64,000 bases of DNA from Devosia yakushimensis (GTDB taxonomy: Bacteria > Pseudomonadota > Alphaproteobacteria > Rhizobiales > Devosiaceae): assembly GCF_030159855.1 (NCBI RefSeq), contig NZ_BSNG01000001.1, forward strand, positions 2,170,001 through 2,234,000, in the 5' to 3' direction. Each line of letters begins with the position of its first letter. Position 1 is the stretch's first letter. A model generated the notes under the pieces. It was not told the DNA's origin, did no database searches, and worked only from the letters and a program-made list of their open reading frames with translations. Positions 50,835 through 60,648 of the stretch are shown one piece after another. The position numbers and the translations under genes were made by a program.

Positions 50835-51362
50835 TTAGAGCTGGACGCCCTGGGCGCGCAGGTCGGCGCGGACCTTGGCGTAGAATTCCTGCTGCAGCGT
50901 ATTGGTGAACACGGTCAGCACGCGCTGAATATCGGTGTTCACCTCGGCGTTGACCTGCGACAGCTTCTGGCCGGTGGGCGATTCATAGAAGGCAACGATC
51001 TGCTGCAATTCTTCGGCGGTGAAGCGGACCGCATAGACGCGAGCGAACTGATCGAGCAGCTCGCCCTTGCGGCCCTTGTATTCTTCCAGGGTCTTGGTGA
51101 TGGCCGCGTCGGTCTGTTCCGTCAGCTCCGGATTCTGCTGTACGATCTGGCGCATGGTATCCATGGCCGTCTGTACCAGCGTGATCTCGTAAACAGCAGC
51201 ACGATCGGTCAGATCGATATATTTGCGGGCCAGCGCCAATTGCTCGGGCGCCACTTCCTGCGCAAAGGCAGGCACCGACAGCGCGAGCACGCCTGCGCTC
51301 AAAGCAACTGCCACCAGCGCCCGCGAGCGCTTCAACATACCGGTCATCATCGAAATATCCAT
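50835..51362 (-). CDS. DUF2059 family exported protein
   Basis: About 175 residues with a signal peptide (KRSRALVAVALSAGVLALSV, cleavage near AFA-QE). The mature helical domain matches DUF2059: RAAVYEITLVQTAMDTMRQ, FAAEELQQIVAFYESPTGQKLS-like sequence. Function is unknown; the family is periplasmic. It lies between rpiA and gor, an arrangement often seen in Hyphomicrobiales as I recall. The start could be either of two further ATGs. Confidence 0.82.
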   Translation of the reverse strand: MDISMMTGMLKRSRALVAVALSAGVLALSVPAFAQEVAPEQLALARKYIDLTDRAAVYEITLVQTAMDTMRQIVQQNPELTEQTDAAITKTLEEYKGRKGELLDQFARVYAVRFTAEELQQIVAFYESPTGQKLSQVNAEVNTDIQRVLTVFTNTLQQEFYAKVRADLRAQGVQL

Positions 51363-51382
51363 CCTGTTCGATTCCACCCCAT

Positions 51383-52075
51383 TTATCTCTGAATGGTTCT
51401 TACGCCATCCGGCATCGCGACATAAGCCTTCTCGCACATCTGGATGAACAGCCCGTGCTGCACGACCCCGGCAATATCCAGCAGGTCCCGCGACAGCGCT
51501 TCTGGCTGGGAAATACGGCCAAAAAATGCATCGAGGATCAGGTGACCGCCGTCGGTGACAAAGGGGGCTCCATCCTTGGTTTCCCGCAGTTTGAGCCCGC
51601 CTTGGGCGCCATGAGCCGCGATGACCTCGGCGACTGTGCGTTGGGTGGCACCAAGGCCGAAGCGATTGACCTCGATGGGCAGGGGAAACCTGCCGAGCGT
51701 GTCGACGAGCTTTGAGCCATCGGCAATCACGATCATGACATCGGAAGCGGCGGCGACGATCTTTTCGCGCAGCAACGCCCCCCCGCCCCCCTTGATGAGG
51801 TTGAGCGCCGGATCGATCTCATCGGCGCCATCGACGGTGATATCGAGCCGATTGAGCGTTTCCAGATTTGAGAGCGGGATGCCCAGAGCTTCGGCCTGCC
51901 TGGCCGTTGCCTCGGAAGTTGGCACGCAGACGCAGTCGAAGCCTTCAGCGACCTTGGCGCCCAGCAGATCCACGAAATGCCAGGCGGTGGAACCGGTGCC
52001 CAGGCCCAGGCGCAGGCCGGGCTTTATCCCGGACAGCGCCATAGCCGCTGCCTGGCGCTTGAGATCGTCGCTCAT
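51383..52075 (-). CDS. rpiA: Ribose-5-phosphate isomerase A
   Basis: 230 residues. GLGTGSTAWHFVDLLG, DGADEIDPALNLIKGGGGALLREKI and SKLVDTLGRFPLPIEV are family signatures, with Lys of GGGGALLREK and Asp of DGADEID at the active site. It interconverts ribose-5-phosphate and ribulose-5-phosphate in the pentose phosphate pathway. The start is MSDDLKRQAAAMA; upstream codons lack support. Confidence 0.95.
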   Translation of the reverse strand: MSDDLKRQAAAMALSGIKPGLRLGLGTGSTAWHFVDLLGAKVAEGFDCVCVPTSEATARQAEALGIPLSNLETLNRLDITVDGADEIDPALNLIKGGGGALLREKIVAAASDVMIVIADGSKLVDTLGRFPLPIEVNRFGLGATQRTVAEVIAAHGAQGGLKLRETKDGAPFVTDGGHLILDAFFGRISQPEALSRDLLDIAGVVQHGLFIQMCEKAYVAMPDGVRTIQR

Positions 52076-52330
52076 GAAGGCCTTCCTCCTCGTCAATTGC
52101 CGCCCAAATGCCGGGCGTCAGCGGCTAAGTCAATGCGCCGATGGAAGCAGCTTCACGGAACGGTGAGCAGTTTCTGTAACCAGCTGGCAACACAATTTGG
52201 TGAACATGTTCGGAGTGTGGCGGAAAGGGGGCAAGCGCCCTTTCTGCTGTTTTGCAAACCGCGTAAGCAAATTGTCATTGATCCGATGGGCGAGTCGAGC
52301 GTCCGTCTATTTTCAGAGGCCAGTCGTCAG

Positions 52331-52924
52331 ATGTCCAAATTCAGAGCAGCCGCGGCAATCGGGCTGTCGATACTTTTGTCGGTGACTAGTGTCATGCCCA
52401 GCATGGCCGCCCGCGTGTACAACGCGGATACCAATACCTGGGAAGAGCCGAGCGTCGCCAAGACGCGCAACCGTGGCGGCAGCCCGATCAAGCGTGAAAC
52501 GATCGAGTATGCGACCAATTACAAGCCCGGTACGATCGTGATCGAGACCGGCGAGCGCCGCCTCTATTTCGTGCTCGAAGGCGGCAAGGCCATCCGCTAT
52601 GGCGTGGGCGTGGGGCGCGACGGCTTCACCTGGTCGGGCAGCCACCGCATCACCCGCAAGGCCGAATGGCCGGGCTGGACGCCGCCGCCGGCGATGCGCA
52701 AGCGCGTGCCTGATCTGCCGGCCTATATGCCCGGCGGCCCGGACAATCCGCTGGGCGCCCGCGCGCTCTATATCGGTTCAACGCTTTATCGCGTGCATGG
52801 CACGTCCGAACCCTGGTCGATCGGCCAGGCCGTTTCTTCGGGCTGTATCCGGCTGACCAACGAGGACGTCACCGACCTCTATGAACGCGTCAGAGTTGGT
52901 TCGCTGATCGTCGTAAAGCACTAA
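52331..52924 (+). CDS. L,D-transpeptidase (YkuD domain)
   Basis: About 197 residues: a signal peptide (MSKFRAAAAIGLSILLSVTS, cleavage near SMAA) and a YkuD catalytic domain, NYKPGTIVIETGERRLYFVL. The active-site pattern is HGTSEPWSIGQAVSSGCIRL, with the catalytic His and Cys. It cross-links or anchors proteins to peptidoglycan in the periplasm. A longer frame exists upstream, but the chosen ATG gives the only proper signal peptide. A strong terminator follows. Confidence 0.93.
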   Translation: MSKFRAAAAIGLSILLSVTSVMPSMAARVYNADTNTWEEPSVAKTRNRGGSPIKRETIEYATNYKPGTIVIETGERRLYFVLEGGKAIRYGVGVGRDGFTWSGSHRITRKAEWPGWTPPPAMRKRVPDLPAYMPGGPDNPLGARALYIGSTLYRVHGTSEPWSIGQAVSSGCIRLTNEDVTDLYERVRVGSLIVVKH

Positions 52925-52941
52925 CAGCCAAGACATTCTTG

Positions 52942-52971
52942 AAAAGCCGTCTCTGTGGAGGCGGCTTTTTT
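52942..52971 (+). terminator. Intrinsic terminator after the L,D-transpeptidase gene
   Basis: Stem AAAAGCCGTCTC/GAGGCGGCTTTT with a TGTG loop and one G-U pair, ending in six Ts. It separates the gene from moaA. Confidence 0.9.
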
Positions 52972-53020
52972 GTTTGTCTTGTGGCTTTGAAAGCCGTCAA
53001 GAAACGACTAGATTTGCGCC

Positions 53021-54034
53021 ATGACGACTGTTCCAGCACCGGCCCGCCCCCTCGTCGACCGCTTCGGGCGGAATATTTCCTACCTCCGGATTTCGGTGAC
53101 GGATCGGTGTGATTTCCGCTGCGTCTATTGCATGGCCGAGGATATGTCGTTTCTCCCCAAAAAGGAGATTTTGAGCTTTGCCGAAATCGAGACCATCGCC
53201 ACCGCTTTCGTGACGCGTGGCGTAACCCGGTTGCGGTTGACCGGTGGGGAGCCGCTGGTGCGGCGTGATATTATCGAATTGGTACGGAGCCTCGGCCGGC
53301 ATATCGGTCATGGGCTGGACGAGCTGACCATGACCACCAATGGCAGCCAATTGGCCAAGCATGCCGAAGCGCTGGTGGATGCTGGTATGAAGCGGATCAA
53401 TGTGTCGCTCGATACGCTCGACAAGGAGCGTTTCACCGCCATCACCCGGCGCGGGCGGATCGAGGATGTGCTGGGCGGGATCGACGCGGCGCAGGCGGCA
53501 GGGCTCAAGATCAAGATCAACATGGTGGCGATGCGCGGCGTCAATGATGACGAGATCGAGCCGATGATGGCCTGGGCGCATGGGCGCGGCATGGGTCTGA
53601 CACTGATCGAAGGCATGCCGCTCGGCGAAGTGGGCATTGACCGGGTCGACAGCTATCTGCCGTTGCGCGAACTGCGCGACCGGCTGGCCCAGCGCTACAC
53701 GCTGGAAAAGCTCGATCACCGCACCGGCGGCCCTGCCCGCTATGCGCGCGTGGCCGAGACCGGCGGCATGCTGGGTTTCATCACGCCGATGAGCCACAAT
53801 TTTTGCGAAAGCTGCAATCGCGTGCGGCTGACCGCGACCGGGCAATTGTTCCTGTGCCTGGGACAGGAAGACCAGGTGAACCTGCGCGATGCCCTGCGCG
53901 AGGGCGGCGCCGAAGCGCTGGATGCGGCGCTCGACCAGGCCATGCTGATCAAGCCCGAGGGGCACGATTTCGTGCTGGACCGCAGCCATCCCGAGCCGGC
54001 GGTGGCGCGGCATATGAGCGTGACGGGGGGGTAG
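53021..54034 (+). CDS. moaA: GTP 3',8-cyclase MoaA
   Basis: 337 residues. The radical-SAM cluster motif C30-x3-C34-x2-C37 (DRCDFRCVYC) is near the start. The C-terminal cluster CESCNRVRLTATGQLFLC and the terminal GG are also present. MoaA starts molybdenum cofactor synthesis from GTP. Other moa genes are not in the window. A terminator lies upstream, so it has its own promoter. Confidence 0.96.
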   Translation: MTTVPAPARPLVDRFGRNISYLRISVTDRCDFRCVYCMAEDMSFLPKKEILSFAEIETIATAFVTRGVTRLRLTGGEPLVRRDIIELVRSLGRHIGHGLDELTMTTNGSQLAKHAEALVDAGMKRINVSLDTLDKERFTAITRRGRIEDVLGGIDAAQAAGLKIKINMVAMRGVNDDEIEPMMAWAHGRGMGLTLIEGMPLGEVGIDRVDSYLPLRELRDRLAQRYTLEKLDHRTGGPARYARVAETGGMLGFITPMSHNFCESCNRVRLTATGQLFLCLGQEDQVNLRDALREGGAEALDAALDQAMLIKPEGHDFVLDRSHPEPAVARHMSVTGG

Positions 54035-54064
54035 GTCCCGCCGCCGCCAACCTTTCAGCCCTTG

Positions 54065-54088
54065 AATAACCCAAGTTCTTAGGTTATT
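54065..54088 (+). promoter_or_regulatory. Inverted repeat before the DUF4160-DUF2442 pair
   Basis: AATAACC and GGTTATT are exact 7-bp complements 10 nt apart, ending 7 nt before the DUF4160 ATG, and TT follows the right arm. It may be an autoregulatory operator or a weak terminator of moaA. Confidence 0.4.
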
Positions 54089-54095
54089 TTGGAGC

Positions 54096-54329
54096 ATGGT
54101 TACGGTGCTCCGTTTATCTGGCATGCGGTTCGTCATTTACACCGACGATCACGAACCGGCGCATGTACATGTCCATGGAGACGGCGAAGCCCGCATCGAC
54201 ATCGTGACGCTGACGGCTTTATCAAACCGCGGCATGAGCAAGCGTGATCTAGCTCGTGCATTGCAAGCTGTCCGAGATCACCAGCAGATGTTTTTAGAAA
54301 AATGGGGTGAAATCCATGGCCGAGTTTGA
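54096..54329 (+). CDS. DUF4160 family protein
   Basis: 77 residues, starting MVTVLRLSGMRFVIYTDDHEPAHVHVHGDGEARIDI. The HEPAHVHV motif is the hallmark of DUF4160, a small family often next to DUF2442. The pair is widely suspected to be a toxin-antitoxin-like module, but no activity is established. GGAG precedes the ATG by 2-4 nt. It overlaps the next gene by 14 nt. Confidence 0.85.
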   Translation: MVTVLRLSGMRFVIYTDDHEPAHVHVHGDGEARIDIVTLTALSNRGMSKRDLARALQAVRDHQQMFLEKWGEIHGRV

Positions 54330-54729
54330 ACTCGACGACGGTCAATATGAAGCGGCGACGCAACGCGGCGCCTATGAACGCGCGCATGCACCGGTCCCCT
54401 CCTCCGTACGCTTCGACAGGAAATCGGGTCGCATCCTGGTGGAATTCAACAATGGCGCGGCCTTGATGGTGCCGGCACGCGCGCTTGAGGGCCTAGAGCA
54501 GGCAAGTGACGAAGAACTCGCCGAGGTCGAACTGGCGGGCGAGACCGGCTTGCACTGGGAGAGCCGCGATGTCGATTTTACCATTGCGGGGCTGATGCAA
54601 GGAATATTCGGCACGGCGAAATTCATGGATGGGCAGCGCAGAGGCGGGCAGTCACGGTCGGCTGCCAAGGTTGCCGCCAGCCGGACCAATGGCGCTAGGG
54701 GCGGCAGACCGCGGAAAAATTTGCCTTAG
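54316..54729 (+). CDS. DUF2442 family protein
   Basis: 137 residues starting MAEFELDDGQYEAATQRGAY. The DUF2442 core (VRFDRKSGRILVEFNNGAALMVPARALEGL ... LHWESRDVDFTIAGLMQGIFG) is in the middle. The C-terminal tail is basic and ends GARGGRPRKN, an AT-hook-like sequence that would bind DNA. It is the probable partner and repressor of the DUF4160 gene. Confidence 0.85.
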   Translation: MAEFELDDGQYEAATQRGAYERAHAPVPSSVRFDRKSGRILVEFNNGAALMVPARALEGLEQASDEELAEVELAGETGLHWESRDVDFTIAGLMQGIFGTAKFMDGQRRGGQSRSAAKVAASRTNGARGGRPRKNLP

Positions 54730-54736
54730 GAGACAG

Positions 54737-55138
54737 TCAGCGCCCCTCCGCCCTTTCCGCCAGTTCGATGACAATGCCATCGGGGTCGCGGCAGAAGGCG
54801 ACGCGCTTGAACATTTCGGTATTGTGGGCGGGACGAGGATATTCGACGATTTCGGTGCCGCCGGCCTCGAGCTGAGCGATCAAGGCATCGACGTCGGTAA
54901 CGGCCAGCGTCAGGTGGCGCATGCCGGCTTCGAGAGGCGGCACATCGCGGGACCGGGTGATGTGCGCGTTGGGGGCAAAGACTTCGAGCATGCCGCCGCC
55001 CGCGTCGAGAAACGCCATCTCGCCCCGCGCCTGCTGCTTTCGCAGCAAAAGCTTGAGGCCCAGCTGATCGCAATAGAAGGCAATGGTGCGATCCAGATCG
55101 GACGAGGTGACGCCGATATGTTCAAAGCCAACGAGCAT
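54737..55138 (-). CDS. VOC-family (lactoylglutathione lyase-like) protein
   Basis: 133 residues. FEHIGVTSSDLDRTIAFYCDQLGLKLLLR begins the first module and RVAFCRDPDGIVIELAER ends the second, with the His and Glu metal ligands. Glyoxalase I-like, but length and motifs also fit other VOC enzymes. It lies 4 nt downstream of the Lrp gene on the same strand, so its expression is probably tied to that regulator. Confidence 0.85.
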   Translation of the reverse strand: MLVGFEHIGVTSSDLDRTIAFYCDQLGLKLLLRKQQARGEMAFLDAGGGMLEVFAPNAHITRSRDVPPLEAGMRHLTLAVTDVDALIAQLEAGGTEIVEYPRPAHNTEMFKRVAFCRDPDGIVIELAERAEGR

Positions 55139-55142
55139 GGGA

Positions 55143-55628
55143 TTACTTGTCGTCGTCGACGACGATGGCGAAATCGAGCGGCAGAGCGGTGGTGTACTTG
55201 ATCTGCCCCATGGCGAAAGCGGAGCTGACGTCGGTGAGATTGATCTTGGAAATCAGGCGCTTATAGAAGGTGTCGTAGGCGCCGATATCGGGCACGACGA
55301 CGCGCATCAGGTAATCGACATCGCCGCTCATGCGGTAGAATTCCACCACTTCGGGGAATTCGTCGATGACCCCGGCGAATTTGCGCATCCAGCCTTCATT
55401 ATGCTCGTTGGTCTTGACCGAAACGAACACGGTAACGCCGACATTGACCTTGGCTGGATCGAGCACGGCGACGCGACGCTGGATGACGCCATCTTCTTCC
55501 ATCTTCTGGATGCGGCGCCAGCAAGGCGTGGTCGAAAGGCCGACCTTACGGCCGATTTCAGCCACCGGCATGGTCGCATCCTTTTGCAGAAGCGTGAGAA
55601 TCTTCCGGTCGATCTTATCCAATGCCAT
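55143..55628 (-). CDS. Lrp/AsnC-family transcriptional regulator
   Basis: 161 residues. The N-terminal HTH is LDKIDRKILTLLQKDATMPVAEIGRKVGLSTTPCWRRIQKMEEDGVI. The C-terminal RAM domain (GVTVFVSVKTNEH ... YRMSGDVDYLMRVVVPD) binds an amino acid or similar effector. A longer frame upstream is discarded because the family begins MALDKIDRKIL. Two inverted repeats lie in its promoter region. It precedes the VOC gene by 4 nt. Confidence 0.92.
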   Translation of the reverse strand: MALDKIDRKILTLLQKDATMPVAEIGRKVGLSTTPCWRRIQKMEEDGVIQRRVAVLDPAKVNVGVTVFVSVKTNEHNEGWMRKFAGVIDEFPEVVEFYRMSGDVDYLMRVVVPDIGAYDTFYKRLISKINLTDVSSAFAMGQIKYTTALPLDFAIVVDDDK

Positions 55629-55680
55629 AAACGCCCCCGCGAAATGAGATTTCCAGGACAACGCTATTCCGCCCTGAATT

Positions 55681-55697
55681 TGGCAGATTAACTGCCA
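55681..55697 (-). promoter_or_regulatory. Candidate Lrp operator 1
   Basis: TGGCAG and CTGCCA, exact complements, flank an AT-rich 5-nt spacer, about 55 bp before the lrp ATG. Lrp-type proteins bind short dyads with AT-rich centres. Confidence 0.4.
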
Positions 55698-55737
55698 CAT
55701 CCAGCGGTCAAACGCAATAATCTTGCTCTTTTAAAGT

Positions 55738-55752
55738 TGATCGTAATGATCA
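55738..55752 (-). promoter_or_regulatory. Candidate Lrp operator 2
   Basis: TGATC and GATCA flank GTAAT. It is 57 bp from the start of operator 1, center to center about 56 bp, or between five and six helix turns. Confidence 0.35.
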
Positions 55753-55759
55753 TGTTTTA

Positions 55760-56299
55760 TTACCAGGGCAACAGGCTGCCGAGCCAACCCAGGAAACTGC
55801 TCGGACGCGGATGATCGTCGCGCCAGCTGCGCGGCGTTTCGAAGCCGCCGGCCCATATGCCCTTGCTGTCGCGGCGGGCCGCCTGTTCGTCGGACCAGTA
55901 GCGGCCTGACGAAATGGCCAGCCCCTCGGCGACCATGACCTGGGCGATATCCCTGCCCCCGACCGTGCATACGGCGAGCAGGCGCCCATATTGATCGTGA
56001 TCCTCGGGGCGGCAATCGACCTTGCCGGCTCCCAGCAATTGGGCCATTCGATCACGCGCCGAGCGACCGCAAGACCATGGCCTGCCCCGGGCGTCGTCGC
56101 AGGTCTGAGCATATTCGGGGGCATCGATGCCGAGCAAACGGACGCGCTGATCGCCAAGGCGGAAACTATCGCCATCGCTGGCGCGGGCATTGCCGGCAAT
56201 TGGTGGCGGCGCAGGATCGAGCCAGGCCGCGATCACCGCTGCGCAGCCGAGCAGAACAACCACCAGCACGGCTCCAAAGCGCCCGCGAAAGGGTCGCAT
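55760..56299 (-). CDS. Thermonuclease-family (SNase-like) protein
   Basis: 179 residues with an N-terminal membrane helix or signal peptide (GAVLVVVLLGCAAVIAAWLD). The nuclease core has DGDSFRLGDQRVRLLGIDAPEYAQTCDD (catalytic Asp and Arg), and EDHDQYGRLLAVCTVGGRDIAQVMVAEGLAI. Cys residues (TCDDARGRPWSCGR) could pair in an oxidising compartment. A Ca2+-dependent extracytoplasmic nuclease is plausible. It lies upstream of and colinear with lrp. Confidence 0.85.
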   Translation of the reverse strand: MRPFRGRFGAVLVVVLLGCAAVIAAWLDPAPPPIAGNARASDGDSFRLGDQRVRLLGIDAPEYAQTCDDARGRPWSCGRSARDRMAQLLGAGKVDCRPEDHDQYGRLLAVCTVGGRDIAQVMVAEGLAISSGRYWSDEQAARRDSKGIWAGGFETPRSWRDDHPRPSSFLGWLGSLLPW

Positions 56300-56418
56300 C
56301 CAACGTTTATATGACCTCAGGATTTCACCACCCGTTAACTACGCCACCGCTAGTGTTTGGCCGTGAGCGTAGCGAATGCGTTTCTGGTTCGCATCATTTA
56401 GTAACGAGTAAAAGTTTC

Positions 56419-57944
<1,526 letters not shown>

Positions 57945-57948
<4 letters not shown>

Positions 57949-58253
57949 GCGGCGTTGACGAGTGGATGGGCGCGTTCGACGCGCTGGCGCTCGTGGGGAT
58001 CGTGCATCGCGTTCCACAAATCGGAGCGACGCTGGACGTTCAGCCAGAAATCGGGGCTATTGCCGAAAACCCGGGCGAGAATGAGTGCCGTCGGCGCAGT
58101 AACCGTGCGCCGGTCGTTGCAGAGCTCGTTGACATGTTTGCGCGGCACACCCATTGCGTCGGCCAGGGCCGCCTGGGTAAGCCCCATCGGCGCCAGAAAT
58201 TCCTCGGTCAATATTTCGCCAATGGTCGCCGGCTTGCGTTTGGTCGTCAGCAT
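57945..58253 (-). CDS. higA: HigA-type antitoxin (XRE HTH)
   Basis: 102 residues. KPATIGEILTEEFLAPMGLTQAALADAMGVPRKHVNELCNDRRTV is the XRE helix-turn-helix of HigA addiction-module antitoxins. The rest (PTALILARVFGNSPDFWLNVQRRSDLW) is the typical tail. It neutralises the toxin gene 7 nt upstream and represses the operon. Its TAA shares bases with the TAG of the histidine kinase on the opposite strand. Confidence 0.92.
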
Positions 58254-58260
58254 CGCTTGC

Positions 58261-58557
58261 TCACTTATAGCTATGGTCGTCCAGATAGATGCCCGTTGCT
58301 TCCCCGCGCCCTGAATCCCATTCAAAAACCAGGCGCCATTGCTTGTTGACTCGAATGGAGTGCAAACCTTCGAGCTTGCCACGCAGCTTCTCGAAATGGT
58401 TGCTAGGCGGAATGCGCAGGTCCAAATCCGTTGTGGCGTCGTCAATCATCTGCAGCTTTCGAAACAACCGGCTTTCAAGATCCGGTGGAATGCTGGCGGA
58501 ACGAGCGTCGTCCACAAAGAACGCCCTCAACCAGCTGTCGCGAAAACTGACGATCAT
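58261..58557 (-). CDS. higB: HigB-type toxin (RelE superfamily)
   Basis: 98 residues. MIVSFRDSWLRAFFVDDARS, RKLQMIDDATTDLDLRIPPSNHFEKLRG and NKQWRLVFEWDSG are the HigB/plasmid-maintenance killer motifs. It cleaves mRNA on the ribosome when not bound by HigA. Toxin first and antitoxin second is the normal higBA order. A perfect palindrome sits 7 bp upstream of the start. Confidence 0.92.
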   Translation of the reverse strand: MIVSFRDSWLRAFFVDDARSASIPPDLESRLFRKLQMIDDATTDLDLRIPPSNHFEKLRGKLEGLHSIRVNKQWRLVFEWDSGRGEATGIYLDDHSYK

Positions 58558-58564
58558 TGCGCGC

Positions 58565-58576
58565 GCCTCATGAGGC
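58565..58576 (-). promoter_or_regulatory. Perfect 12-bp palindrome upstream of higB
   Basis: GCCTCATGAGGC is its own reverse complement and lies 7 bp before the higB ATG. HigA proteins bind palindromes at their own promoter, so this is a candidate operator. It overlaps the expected ribosome binding site. Confidence 0.45.
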
Positions 58577-58630
58577 TATGTACCACCCCATGGGACAAAA
58601 AGCAATCTGATGCCGTTGAAGGTGTGCCAG

Positions 58631-59653
58631 TCAGCCTTCCCTGCCGCTGACGGCTGCGCTTTCGAATGTCGCCATGTTGTTGTGCAGGTGCAGCGCCGTT
58701 TTGGCGAGGACGGCGGCGAGAGCCGCGCCGCTCCCCTCCCCCAGGCGCATGCCAAGGTCGAGCAGGCCTTTTTGGCCCATGGCTGCGAGGGCGCGGGCAT
58801 GGCCGGACTCGGCGGAAACATGGGCGAAGAGGCAGTGATCGATAGCGGCCGGATTGACCGCATGGGCGATGGCGGCCGCGGAGGTAGCAACGAAGCCGTC
58901 GACGATCACCGGAACCTTCTGATGCCGGGCGGCGAGCAAGGCGCCGAGCATGGCGGCGATTTCGCGGCCGCCGAGGCGGGCGAGAATGGCCAGGGGATGA
59001 TCGAGTTCGTCCTTGTGGCGGGCCAAAGCGCGGTCCACAGCGTCGGCCTTACGGGTCAGGCCGGCGTCGTCGACGCCAGTGCCGCGGCCGACCCAATCGG
59101 CGCCGGTACCGCCATAAAGGGCGGCAAAGATGGCGGCGGCGACGGTGGTATTGCCGATGCCCATTTCACCGATGCAGATCAGGTCGGGCTTACCGGCAAT
59201 GGCTTCCATGCCATAGGCGATGGTGGCGGCGCACATGCGATCGTCCAGCGCCGGCTCCTGTGTGATGTCGCCCGTGGGTAATTCGAGCGCCAGTTCGAAG
59301 ACACGCAGGTTGATTTCGTGCAGGGCGCAAATCTGGGAGATGGCCGCTCCGCCATTGGTGAAATTGGCGACCATCTGGGCGGTGACTTCACGCGGAAAGG
59401 CGGAGACGCCTTGATCGGTGACGCCGTGATTGCCGGCGAAAATGGTGACCATCGGGTTGTCGAGACGGGGCTTGGCACGCCCCTGCCAACGGGCGAGGAA
59501 CTCGACCAGGGTTTCGAGCTGGCCGAGCGAGCCGGCTGGCTTGGTGAGCTGGGAATCACGCGCGCGCACCGCGGCGACGGCCGCTTCATCGCCATCGGGA
59601 ACGATGGTCAGGAGTTCGAGGACATCGGCATAGGCGGGGCTGAGGGTGGGCAT
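58631..59653 (-). CDS. cobT: Nicotinate-nucleotide--dimethylbenzimidazole phosphoribosyltransferase
   Basis: 340 residues. The signatures are PRLDNPMVTIFAGNHGVTDQGVSAFP, FTNGGAAISQICALHEI, CIGEMGIGNTTVAAAIFAALYGG and VDGFVATSAAAIAHAVNP. It makes alpha-ribazole phosphate for the lower ligand of cobalamin. Divergent from cobS with only 28 bp between the proposed starts, so they share a control region. Its stop lies about 74 bp from higB. Confidence 0.95.
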   Translation of the reverse strand: MPTLSPAYADVLELLTIVPDGDEAAVAAVRARDSQLTKPAGSLGQLETLVEFLARWQGRAKPRLDNPMVTIFAGNHGVTDQGVSAFPREVTAQMVANFTNGGAAISQICALHEINLRVFELALELPTGDITQEPALDDRMCAATIAYGMEAIAGKPDLICIGEMGIGNTTVAAAIFAALYGGTGADWVGRGTGVDDAGLTRKADAVDRALARHKDELDHPLAILARLGGREIAAMLGALLAARHQKVPVIVDGFVATSAAAIAHAVNPAAIDHCLFAHVSAESGHARALAAMGQKGLLDLGMRLGEGSGAALAAVLAKTALHLHNNMATFESAAVSGREG

Positions 59654-59681
59654 GGCAGGTCCGGCGGGAGGGTGCTAGGAA

Positions 59682-60578
59682 GTGCGGACTTGTTGCGCAG
59701 AACGGGATGAAAAGCAATTGAACGGCGACGAGCCAAGCCTGGAGCCTTCCGACAGGATTGATGACGCGGCGCGCGACGCCAGCCGGCCGCCAGAACCGTC
59801 GGCCGGGATCGGGCTGAAGGACGATTTCATCATGGCGCTGCGATTCTTCTCGCGGTTGCCAACGGGCGCTTCGCCGCATCAGAGGCCCGATCTCGGCCGG
59901 ATCGCCATGGCGCTGCCATTGGCCAGCGTGGCGATCGGCATCGGCCCGGTGGCGTTGCTGATCGGCGGCGTACTGGTCGGGTTGCCGGGCTATTTCGCGG
60001 CCGCTTTGGCGGTTGGCGCCATGGTGCTGGCGAGCGGGGCAATGGCCGAAGATGCGCTGGCCGACGCGGCCGATGGGCTGTTTGGCGGGCATACCCCTGA
60101 GCGGCGGCTGGAAATCATGAAGGACAGCCGGCACGGCACCTATGGGGTGGCGGCGCTCTGCCTGTTTCTCGTCATGCGGGTAATGGCCATTGGGTCGATG
60201 GCCGAGACCAGCCCGCTGGCTGCGGGCGCCGCCTGGCTGGCCGCAACGATCGTCGGACGATCGGCTGGGCTATGGGTGGCCGTTGCCCTGGCTCCCGCCC
60301 GGCGCGATGGGGCTTCGGCGACAGCCGGGCAATTGTCCTGGCGCAGTTTCACCGTGGGCATTGTCTTTGCCGGCTTGCTGCTGTTCGTGCTGGGCGGACC
60401 GGCGTCGAGCATAGCGGGGATTGCGCTGGCAATGGTGCTGACCGTGGGCGTGGCCTGGGGCTGGACGGCGCTGTGCAATCGGCTCGTTGGAGGGCAGACC
60501 GGGGACCTGATCGGAGCCCTGGCCGCGCTGATCGAAATAGCAGCGCTCACGGGACTTTTAGTCTTCGCGCGGGGCTGA
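59682..60578 (+). CDS. cobS: Adenosylcobinamide-GDP ribazoletransferase
   Basis: About 298 residues from the GTG with GGGAGGG upstream; a TTG at 59718 would give 286. The family usually starts near LKDDFIMALRFFSRLP, so about 45 N-terminal residues are extra. Motifs are GAMAEDALADAADGLFGGHTPERRLEIMKDSRHGTYG, and several hydrophobic helices. It joins ribazole to adenosylcobinamide-GDP in cobalamin synthesis. It is divergent from cobT. Confidence 0.9.
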   Translation: MRTCCAERDEKQLNGDEPSLEPSDRIDDAARDASRPPEPSAGIGLKDDFIMALRFFSRLPTGASPHQRPDLGRIAMALPLASVAIGIGPVALLIGGVLVGLPGYFAAALAVGAMVLASGAMAEDALADAADGLFGGHTPERRLEIMKDSRHGTYGVAALCLFLVMRVMAIGSMAETSPLAAGAAWLAATIVGRSAGLWVAVALAPARRDGASATAGQLSWRSFTVGIVFAGLLLFVLGGPASSIAGIALAMVLTVGVAWGWTALCNRLVGGQTGDLIGALAALIEIAALTGLLVFARG

Positions 60579-60648
60579 CGGCCTTGAAATTACCGCACGC
60601 AATGACTTTATCGGTTACTGAACGCATGACCAAGGATGGGGCGCAGGC

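Noticed and set aside
52231..52254. Hairpin AAAGGG/CCCTTT between rpiA and the transpeptidase gene as a terminator
   Set aside because: Neither strand has a T-run after it and no gene ends nearby in the right direction.
51977..52330. Upstream extension of the L,D-transpeptidase frame
   Set aside because: It overlaps rpiA in antisense and would bury the signal peptide in the middle of the protein.
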